NCBI RefSeq assembly: GCF_019645835.1
Contig: NZ_CP080998.1
Coordinates: forward strand, 3,286,001 to 3,350,000
DNA length: 64,000 nucleotides
Source: Mycolicibacterium holsaticum DSM 44478 = JCM 12374
Lineage (GTDB): Bacteria; Actinomycetota; Actinomycetes; Mycobacteriales; Mycobacteriaceae
Reading direction: 5' to 3'
Position 1 is the stretch's first letter; each line of letters starts with the position of its first letter. The translations under genes were made by a program, and so were the position numbers. Below the pieces are notes generated by a model. The model ran no database searches. It was not told the origin of the DNA and worked only from the letters and a program-made list of their open reading frames with translations. Positions 57,760 to 64,000 of this stretch are shown piece after piece.

Positions 57760-57811
57760 GCAGACGCGTAATCGCGTCACCGCCACGCTATCCGTGCGAC
57801 TCTGCGTCTGC
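57760..57811. terminator. bidirectional terminator-like inverted repeat
   Basis: GCAGACGC (57760-57767) and GCGTCTGC (57804-57811) are perfect inverse copies in the 78-base gap between two convergent genes. They can form one stem with a 36-base loop in either transcript. Confidence 0.5.
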
Positions 57812-57817
57812 TCGCGC

Positions 57818-58978
57818 TCAAGAGGTGGCCTCGGTCGGCACGTTGTAGCGTTCGACGTAGTCGGCGAACCGTTCGCGGATCTGCCCCTGATCCAGTCCGT
57901 AGTCCTCGAGCCGGTAGCCGTGGGCGCCGAACCGGCCGCGGGGGTGGGCGTCGACGTAGGCGCAGACCGCGGCGCGCGCCGCCGGGGACAGCTCGCGACC
58001 GCAACCGGCGTAGATCGCCGCCACCGTGCCGACCGGGTCGACGGCGAGGTCGGCGTACTGCACATCGATGATCCGGCGCTCGGGGTGTGCGCGGCGAAAC
58101 TCCTCGATCCGTTCGATGGACACCTCGAGCATCCGGGTCCAGTGCTCGGCGATATATGAGGTGTGGTCGGCGTCGCTGAACGTCCCGGTCAGCGTGGAGA
58201 TCAGGCTGCACGCCGAGGCGCACAGCACGGTCGGATCGCGGTGCAGGACCACCAGATGGGCGTCGGGGTAGACGGCGGTCAGCGCGTCCAGGGCGGTCGC
58301 GTGATGCGGGCTCTTCAGCGTCCAGCGCCCGCGGACCCCGTTGCTCTGCAAGACCTGCAGGACCGTGCGGTGGTACTCGTATGCCGATCGCTGGTCGGCG
58401 CCCAGCAACCAACCGCTGTAGCCCGGCACGTTGGCGATCGCCTCCCAGGTCAGGCTCTTGAAGTCCTGCCCCAGCAGGGTCAGGCATTCCGTGGGCCCGG
58501 CGGCGTCCTCGTGGTGCACCACCTTGATCTTGGGGTTCAGCGATTCGAGCATGTCGATGCCCGCGGCGGCCGCGTCGACGCGCGGACCCGCCCGTAACGT
58601 CCCGCGGTTCGGCGGCGGGACGCTGTCGGCGGCTTCCCAGCGCAGCAGCGACCGGTTGGCCCGGTCCTGGTCGAGCAACTCGCTGACGAACGTGGTACCC
58701 GCACGGAACAGGCCGATGACCACCAGCGGCGCCTCCACCGGTTCGGCCGCGATGTCGGGGTGCTGACGGACCCAGTCGAACACCTTGAGGCGGTTGACCA
58801 GCCCGCCGATCATGTTTTGCCGCATCGCCATATCGCCGAGGTCGTTGAGCTGCGCTTCCTCGTCGACCGAGGCGCACAACGTGATGAGCCCCGTTCGGAA
58901 GTCGGGCGGCCCGAAGTCCTCGGAGCCCGCCAGTTCGACGGCGCTGGCCATGATGTCGTCCGCGTCGAAACCCGCCAT
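57818..58978 (-). CDS. sulfotransferase-family protein
   Basis: A 386-aa sulfotransferase-family protein paralogous to the one at 43096-44232. Its phosphosulfate loop is IGLFRAGTTFVSELLDQDRA and its 3'-phosphate region is AHLVVLHRDPTVLCASACSL. The N-terminus (FDADDIMASAVELAGSEDFG) and the ending RERFADYVERYNV match the paralogue. The substrate is unknown. It begins 9 bases after the MDR reductase, so both belong to the operon controlled at 60046-60074. Confidence 0.87.
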   Translation of the reverse strand: MAGFDADDIMASAVELAGSEDFGPPDFRTGLITLCASVDEEAQLNDLGDMAMRQNMIGGLVNRLKVFDWVRQHPDIAAEPVEAPLVVIGLFRAGTTFVSELLDQDRANRSLLRWEAADSVPPPNRGTLRAGPRVDAAAAGIDMLESLNPKIKVVHHEDAAGPTECLTLLGQDFKSLTWEAIANVPGYSGWLLGADQRSAYEYHRTVLQVLQSNGVRGRWTLKSPHHATALDALTAVYPDAHLVVLHRDPTVLCASACSLISTLTGTFSDADHTSYIAEHWTRMLEVSIERIEEFRRAHPERRIIDVQYADLAVDPVGTVAAIYAGCGRELSPAARAAVCAYVDAHPRGRFGAHGYRLEDYGLDQGQIRERFADYVERYNVPTEATS

Positions 58979-58987
58979 CCCCGGCCG

Positions 58988-60019
58988 CTATCCGCGCTCG
59001 ACGACGACGACGGTGCGCCCGGTGGTGCGCCGCTGCTCGTGGTCCCGCAGCGCCTCGCCCATCTCGGCCATTCTCACGCGCCGACCGACCACCGGACGGA
59101 TCGCGCGGTCCGCGACGAGTTCGAGCAGCGCGCGGTGGACGTCCTTGCCGACCTCGGCGGGAAAGAAGTTGAGCCCGAATCTGCGGAATTCCGTGGGTAG
59201 TTCACCGTAGGCGAGGATGACACCGAGCACCGACACGTTGCCCATCGAGACCTTGCGCAGCGGCCGGCCCGTCAGTCCGGACTGCGGGTCGTCGTTGAAA
59301 CCGACCGGCAGATAACGGCCCTCCCGTGCCATGCAGGTCCAGATCTGCTCGGTGCGCTCACCGCCGACCACGTCGAACGCCACATCGACGCCGTGCCCGT
59401 CGGTGTGCGCGATGACCGCGTCGAACAGGTCCGCTGCGGTGTGGTCGACACCCGTCGCGCCCAGCTCTTCACACACCTTCACCTTGTCTGGGCCCCCGGC
59501 GACGGCGAGCACGTCGGCGCCCGTGGCGACGCCGAGTTGGATCGCGGCGGTCCCCACCGCGCTGGCGCCACCCATCACCAGCAGCCTCTCCCCCGGCGCC
59601 AGGTGCGCGCGCCGGTGCAGTGCAAGGTAACTCACGTGAAACGGCAGTGTGAACGCTGCGGCGTCGACGTCGTCGAGCTCGGATGGGGCGTCGAACACCG
59701 TCGCCGCCGGCGCGATCGCGCATTCGGCGATGCCGCCCAGCGACTGTTTGGTCATCGCCACCACCCGGCGCCCGAGCCATTCCGTCGCGCCCTCACCGGC
59801 GCGGTCGACGACACCGCACACGTCCATGCCGATCGTGAACGGCGGCTCACCCGTCACGCTGGCCACGGTGCCGCGGCACCGCGCGATGTCACCGAAGTTC
59901 AGCGACGCCGCCGAGACCGCGATCCGCACCTCTCCCGGCGCGGGTTCGGGTTCCGAGACTTCCCGTACGGCAAGCACTTCCACCGGATCACCGTGGCGCA
60001 CGACTTGAACTGCCCTCAC
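58988..60019 (-). CDS. MDR-family quinone oxidoreductase-like
   Basis: A 343-aa zinc-free medium-chain dehydrogenase/reductase. It shows APGEVRIAVSAASLNFGDIA, FTIGMDVCGVVDRAGEG, and the NADPH loop LLVMGGASAVGTAAIQLGVA; the catalytic-zinc Cys of alcohol dehydrogenases is absent. Members reduce quinones or enones. GTG 60019 has GGGAGG upstream. A strong promoter with a palindrome in its spacer lies just upstream, within the end of the TetR gene. Confidence 0.88.
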   Translation of the reverse strand: MRAVQVVRHGDPVEVLAVREVSEPEPAPGEVRIAVSAASLNFGDIARCRGTVASVTGEPPFTIGMDVCGVVDRAGEGATEWLGRRVVAMTKQSLGGIAECAIAPAATVFDAPSELDDVDAAAFTLPFHVSYLALHRRAHLAPGERLLVMGGASAVGTAAIQLGVATGADVLAVAGGPDKVKVCEELGATGVDHTAADLFDAVIAHTDGHGVDVAFDVVGGERTEQIWTCMAREGRYLPVGFNDDPQSGLTGRPLRKVSMGNVSVLGVILAYGELPTEFRRFGLNFFPAEVGKDVHRALLELVADRAIRPVVGRRVRMAEMGEALRDHEQRRTTGRTVVVVERG

Positions 60020-60045
60020 CCGAACCTCCCCGCCGGCACGCGGTA

Positions 60046-60074
60046 ACCGTAATAAGCAGATGTGCTTATGTCAA
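60046..60074 (-). promoter_or_regulatory. sigma-A-type promoter with TetR operator in the spacer
   Basis: On the minus strand, TTGACA (60074-60069) is followed by 17 bases and then TACGGT (60051-60046). The spacer holds the inverted repeat ATAAGCA-catc-TGCTTAT (60069-60052). The layout is the textbook position for a TetR repressor blocking the MDR-sulfotransferase operon. Elements seen; binding inferred. Confidence 0.75.
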
Positions 60075-60707
60075 CGGCGGCGCGACCATGGCCGCGGTGG
60101 CCATCGCGACCAGGTTGGAGACGAACGGCTCGTACTCCAGCTGCGGGCGGCCCCGGCGCCCCCTGCGCTCCAGCAGCCGAGCGCGGTCGGCGATGGCGCG
60201 CAGGACGAACATCGCCACCAACGAGAACCGCTCGACCCGCAGCTCGTCGGTCAGGAACCCCGTTCGGGCAGTGAGCAGTTCGTACACCTCGTTGCCGCCG
60301 GTGCGGGCCAGCACGGCCTGCAACTGGGCGCTGTAGGACTGCATGTCCTCACCGGTCAGCTCGGCGATGATCAGCAGGCAGCACCGGCCTCGCCACCCGC
60401 TGTCGGCCAGTTCGGCCGCGGGCCGCACGATGGCCTCCAGCACCGGGGCCAACTCGTCGCCGGGGGTGGTCAACGCGACGTCAAGCAGATCGCGTTCGCG
60501 GCGCGCCAGGAAATCGGCGTGCCGGTCGATGACCGCGCAGAGGATGCCGTCGCGGGAACCGAAGTGGTACCGCAGCGCCGCGCGGTTGCGTTGCCCGGCC
60601 TGGCGGGTGATGTCGATCAGCGACGCGTTGAAGACCCCGTCGCTGGCGAACGCCCGGGCTGCGGCGTCCAGCAGCTTGTCCCTGGTCTTCGTCGCGTCCG
60701 GCGGCAC
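60066..60707 (-). CDS. TetR-family regulator
   Basis: A 213-aa TetR protein: KTRDKLLDAAARAFASDGVF, then SLIDITRQAGQRNRAALRYH (helix-turn-helix, about 30-50) and FGSRDGILCAVIDRHADFLA. It starts 12 bases after proS on the same strand, so it is probably expressed from the proS transcript. Its last codons overlap the palindrome and -35 of the next gene's promoter, which it probably represses. Confidence 0.9.
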   Translation of the reverse strand: MPPDATKTRDKLLDAAARAFASDGVFNASLIDITRQAGQRNRAALRYHFGSRDGILCAVIDRHADFLARRERDLLDVALTTPGDELAPVLEAIVRPAAELADSGWRGRCCLLIIAELTGEDMQSYSAQLQAVLARTGGNEVYELLTARTGFLTDELRVERFSLVAMFVLRAIADRARLLERRGRRGRPQLEYEPFVSNLVAMATAAMVAPPLT

Positions 60708-60719
60708 GGGCCCGGTCCG

Positions 60720-62459
60720 CTATCGAAGCGCCGCAGCGACATCCGCGGCCGCGTTCGCGACGGCGATCTCCCGCGTCTGGCCGGTGGACCGGTCGCGCAG
60801 CTCGATGACGCCGTCGGCCCAGCCGCGGCCCACGACGACAATCCTTGGCACACCGAGCAGTTCGGCATCCTTGAACTTCACTCCCGGCGAGGCGGTGCGG
60901 TCGTCGAGCAGGACCTCGACGCCGAGCCGGTCCAGTTCGGCGGCCAACTCCTCCGCACCGGCGCGGGCGGCGGCGTCCTTGTTGGCGATCACCACGTGGG
61001 CGTCGAACGGCGACACCGACGGCGGCCACACCAGCCCGAGCTCGTCGTTGTGCTGCTCGGCGATCACCGCGACCAGCCGCGACACCCCGATGCCGTAGGA
61101 GCCCATGGTCAGGCGCACCGGCTTGCCATTCTCGCCGAGCACGTCGACCTCGAACGCGTCGGTGTACTTGCGGCCGAGCTGGAAGATGTGGCCGATCTCG
61201 ATACCGCGCGCGGCCACCAGCTGCCCGGCCCCGTCCGGGGACGGATCCCCGTCGCGCACCTCGGCCGCCTCGATGGTGCCGTCGGCGACGAAGTCGCGGC
61301 CGGCGACCAGCCCGACCACGTGCTTACCCGGCTCGTCGGCGCCGGTGATCCACGACGTGCCGTCCACCACCCGCGGATCGACGAGGTAACGAACACCGTT
61401 GGCCAGCAACGCCTTTGGTCCGATATAGCCTTTCACCAGAAACGGGTGCCTGGCGAAGTCGGCCTCGTCGAGCAGCGCGTACTCCGCAGGGTCGAGCGCG
61501 GCGCCCAGACGTTTGTCGTCGACCTCGCGGTCACCGGGCACGCCCACCGCAAGCAGTTCCCACTCGCCGCCGGGTTGGCGCACCTTGAGCACCACGTTCT
61601 TCAGCGTGTCGGCGGCGCTGACCGTGCGGTCCAGCGTGGCGTTGGCCCACTCCACCAGCGTGGCGATGGTCGGGGTGTCGGGGGTGTCGTACACCTTGGC
61701 CTCGGGCTGACCGTCGACGGGCCGCGCCGGCGGCACCGCGGTGGTGACTGCCTCGACGTTGGCGGCGTATCCGGATTCCACGCAGCGCACGAACGTGTCT
61801 TCCCCGATGTCGCTTTCGGCGAGGAACTCCTCGGATGCGCTGCCGCCCATCGCGCCCGATACCGCCGAGACGATGACGTAGCGCACGCCCAGGCGGTCGA
61901 AGATCCGTTGGTAGGCGTCGCGGTGGCGGGCGTACACCGCGCGCAGACCGTCGTCGTCGACGTCGAAGGAGTAGGAGTCCTTCATGACGAACTCACGGCC
62001 CCGCAGGATGCCGGCGCGGGGCCGGGCCTCGTCGCGGTACTTGGTCTGGATCTGGAACAGCAGCAGCGGAAAGTCCTTGTAGCTGCTGTACTCGCCCTCG
62101 ACCGTCATCGTGAAGAACTCTTCGTGGGTCGGCCCGAGCATGTAGTCGTTGCCGCGCCGGTCCTGCAGCCGAAACACGCCGTCGCCGTACTCGGTCCACC
62201 GGTTCGTCGTCTCGTACGGCGCGCGGGGCAGCAACGCCGGAAACAAGATCTCCTGGCCGCCGATCGCGGTCATCTCCTCGCGCACCACGTTCTCGATCTT
62301 GCGCAGCACCCGCAGGCCCAGCGGCAGCCAGCTGTACAGCCCGGGGCCGACCGGGCGGATGTAGCCGGCCCGGATCAGCAGCTTGTGGCTGGGAACCTCG
62401 GCGTCGGCCGGGTCGTCGCGCAACGTACGCAGAAACAGCTCCGACATGCGGGTGATCAC
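60720..62459 (-). CDS. proS: proline--tRNA ligase
   Basis: ProRS (579 aa) charges tRNA-Pro. Class II motifs are visible: [40 protein letters not shown] (motif 1), [20 protein letters not shown] (motif 2) and [20 protein letters not shown] (motif 3). The bacterial editing INS domain is present in the middle (about 225-410), and the anticodon domain ends the protein. GTG 62459 matches the M. tuberculosis start [10 protein letters not shown]. Confidence 0.97.
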   Translation of the reverse strand: MITRMSELFLRTLRDDPADAEVPSHKLLIRAGYIRPVGPGLYSWLPLGLRVLRKIENVVREEMTAIGGQEILFPALLPRAPYETTNRWTEYGDGVFRLQDRRGNDYMLGPTHEEFFTMTVEGEYSSYKDFPLLLFQIQTKYRDEARPRAGILRGREFVMKDSYSFDVDDDGLRAVYARHRDAYQRIFDRLGVRYVIVSAVSGAMGGSASEEFLAESDIGEDTFVRCVESGYAANVEAVTTAVPPARPVDGQPEAKVYDTPDTPTIATLVEWANATLDRTVSAADTLKNVVLKVRQPGGEWELLAVGVPGDREVDDKRLGAALDPAEYALLDEADFARHPFLVKGYIGPKALLANGVRYLVDPRVVDGTSWITGADEPGKHVVGLVAGRDFVADGTIEAAEVRDGDPSPDGAGQLVAARGIEIGHIFQLGRKYTDAFEVDVLGENGKPVRLTMGSYGIGVSRLVAVIAEQHNDELGLVWPPSVSPFDAHVVIANKDAAARAGAEELAAELDRLGVEVLLDDRTASPGVKFKDAELLGVPRIVVVGRGWADGVIELRDRSTGQTREIAVANAAADVAAALR

Positions 62460-62488
62460 AGGCGACAACCTTACTGATCGCGCCAGCG

Positions 62489-63973
62489 TCAAAGCTCGCC
62501 CGCCTCCACCGCTTCCCGGGTGTGCTGGGCGGTGGCGATCTGGCGGGCGGAGAACCCGATCCAGAATGCGGCGACGCCGACGATGACCGCGACACCGGCC
62601 ACCCACAGCAGCGAGTACGTGTAGCCGTGGCCCAACGCGTCGAGTTGAGCGGGTGTCATGTCCTTGACCGGCCCGGTGGTGCCGCCCAGATACAGCGTGC
62701 GCGACGTCTGCACGGCCTGGATGACGACGAGCACCAGCGGGCCGCCCAGGTTCTGCACCATCAGCGTGATCGAGGACACCGGGCCGATCTCACCGGGACC
62801 GACCCCGGCGATCGCGCACAGCGGCAGGATCACCGCGATGGCGCCGATGCCGAAGCCGCCGACGACGATCGGCGCGAACAGGTTCGGGAAGTACGGGATG
62901 CTGCGGTCCAGCGTCGAGCCGTACAGCATCGCCCCGAGGACGAACACCCCGCCGCCAATGATCAGCCAGCGCGGCGCGATACGCGGGGCGAGCTTGGCAG
63001 CGACCGCGCTGCCCACCCCGAACGCCAGCGCGAACGGGATGAAGCAGATGCCCGCCTTCAGCGCCGAGTAGCCGAGCACGTCCTGCACCAGCAGCCCGAT
63101 CATCACCGTCAGGGTGAGCAGCACCCCGCCGGCCAGGAACAGCGATACGAACGTCATCACCCGGTTGCGGTTGTCGAACACCGAGAACGGGACGATGGGG
63201 TGCTGGGCGGTGCGCTCGACGAGCAGGAAGCTGACGAAGAACACCGCAGCGGCCACCGCGGCGCCGATCACCAGCGGGTCGATCCAGCCGCGCGGTGGGC
63301 CCTGGGTGAAGACCAGCACCGCCGACGTGCAGCCCAGCGTGGCCAGCAGCGCCCCGGTGACGTCGAGCTTGAGCCGTTCGTGATGGGTCTCGGCCAATTT
63401 GACCACCGCGACGGCGACGATCACGATGCCGATCGGCACGTTGATGAGAAACGCCAGCCGCCACGAGATCACCGTCAGCGCGCCGCCGAGCACCAGCCCC
63501 AGCACCGAGCCGATGCCCTGCATGGCCGCCGAGATCGCCAGGGCCCGGTTGCGGGCCTGGCCGACCGCGTACGTCGTCGCGATCAGCGCGAGCCCGGTGG
63601 GCGCGGCGACGGCCGCCCCGGTGCCCTGCACCGCACGCGCCACGATCAGCGTGGTCGGGTCGTTGGCCAGCCCGCAGGCCAGCGAGGCGATCGTGAACAC
63701 CCCGACGCCGGACAGAAACGCGCGCTTGTGCCCGATCGCGTCGCCGACGCGCCCGCCGAGCAGCAGCAGCCCGCCGAACGCCAACACGTAGGCGGTGATC
63801 ACCCAGCTCTTGCTGGCGTCGGTGAGGCCGAGGTCGGCCTGCATCCGCGGCAGCGCGACGATGACGATGGTGCCGTCGAGCGTCGACATCAACTGCATGC
63901 CGGTGATCGCGAAGATCGCCGGGCCCAACACCTTCGACGCCAGCGGAAGCGACGACGGCGACCCGGCAGACAT
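62489..63973 (-). CDS. efpA: MFS drug efflux transporter EfpA
   Basis: A 494-aa MFS transporter with 14 predicted helices (DHA2 type), equivalent to Rv2846c. The match to M. tuberculosis EfpA is strong in [51 protein letters not shown] and [20 protein letters not shown]. It lacks the long N-terminal extension of the M. tuberculosis protein. EfpA has been linked to lipid and drug export. It lies 29 bases upstream of proS. Confidence 0.93.
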   Translation of the reverse strand: MSAGSPSSLPLASKVLGPAIFAITGMQLMSTLDGTIVIVALPRMQADLGLTDASKSWVITAYVLAFGGLLLLGGRVGDAIGHKRAFLSGVGVFTIASLACGLANDPTTLIVARAVQGTGAAVAAPTGLALIATTYAVGQARNRALAISAAMQGIGSVLGLVLGGALTVISWRLAFLINVPIGIVIVAVAVVKLAETHHERLKLDVTGALLATLGCTSAVLVFTQGPPRGWIDPLVIGAAVAAAVFFVSFLLVERTAQHPIVPFSVFDNRNRVMTFVSLFLAGGVLLTLTVMIGLLVQDVLGYSALKAGICFIPFALAFGVGSAVAAKLAPRIAPRWLIIGGGVFVLGAMLYGSTLDRSIPYFPNLFAPIVVGGFGIGAIAVILPLCAIAGVGPGEIGPVSSITLMVQNLGGPLVLVVIQAVQTSRTLYLGGTTGPVKDMTPAQLDALGHGYTYSLLWVAGVAVIVGVAAFWIGFSARQIATAQHTREAVEAGEL

Positions 63974-64000
63974 GGGTAGCCAGCCTACCCACAGGTGATT

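Noticed and set aside
60060..62477. 805-codon open frame on the plus strand
   Set aside because: It lies antisense to proS and reads as Arg/His/Val-rich low-complexity protein; a shadow of high-GC codon use.

Overview
The window is a high-GC, gene-dense chromosomal segment of a mycobacterium, most likely a fast-growing species of the Mycolicibacterium type. The evidence is protein content and gene order. The housekeeping backbone (dfrA-thyA, dapB, lrp-ald, pepR-pnp-rpsO-ribF-sirR, truB-pptT, dinF-nrnA-rbfA-infB-ylxR-nusA-rimP, proS-efpA) matches from memory the order of the M. tuberculosis Rv2763c to Rv2846c region. A class A beta-lactamase gene lies beside ald, as blaS does in M. smegmatis. 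Many genes overlap by ATGA or GTGA. No tRNA, rRNA, CRISPR array, insertion sequence or prophage gene was seen.

Layout. 1-8.7 kb: a YcaQ-type protein cut by the window edge, dfrA-thyA, a dienelactone hydrolase, a CitE-like lyase, small membrane and flavodoxin-like proteins, dapB, an epimerase, and the divergent lrp/ald pair. 8.8-30.7 kb: an accessory lipid block. It holds blaS, a complete eight-gene Mce operon (yrbEA-yrbEB-mceA to mceF) headed by a mycofactocin-type SDR, a divergent operon of crotonase, alpha/beta hydrolase, flavin monooxygenase and PucR regulator, an acyl-CoA ligase, a regulator with two TetR units in one chain, and a five-gene beta-oxidation operon (crotonase, SDR, two hotdog hydratases, SCPx-type thiolase). 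30.8-41.3 kb: pepR, pnp, rpsO, ribF, sirR, a 5'-truncated epimerase remnant, a deazaflavin-type oxidoreductase, truB, pptT and a phosphoesterase. 41.4-49 kb: a DUF3558-like exported protein, a sulfotransferase operon divergent from a TetR/CocE-hydrolase pair, DUF1802 and DUF2277 proteins, echA16 and a methyltransferase bracketed by inverted repeats. 49-64 kb: dinF to rimP, two exported or ferritin-like proteins, a sulfotransferase/MDR reductase operon behind a TetR gene, proS and efpA.

How the genes may work together. The most interesting unit is 9.7-30.7 kb. Mce proteins import lipids. The mycofactocin-type SDR could oxidise an alcohol, the flavin monooxygenase plus hydrolase could oxygenate and cleave the product, and the ligase would make a CoA thioester. 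The second operon carries separate versions of the parts found in the peroxisomal multifunctional enzyme 2 plus SCPx system. No acyl-CoA dehydrogenase is present, so that step would be supplied elsewhere. The substrate is unknown and the pathway is inference. Two TetR genes sit beside clear palindromes placed exactly on predicted promoters (44334-44351 and 60052-60069).
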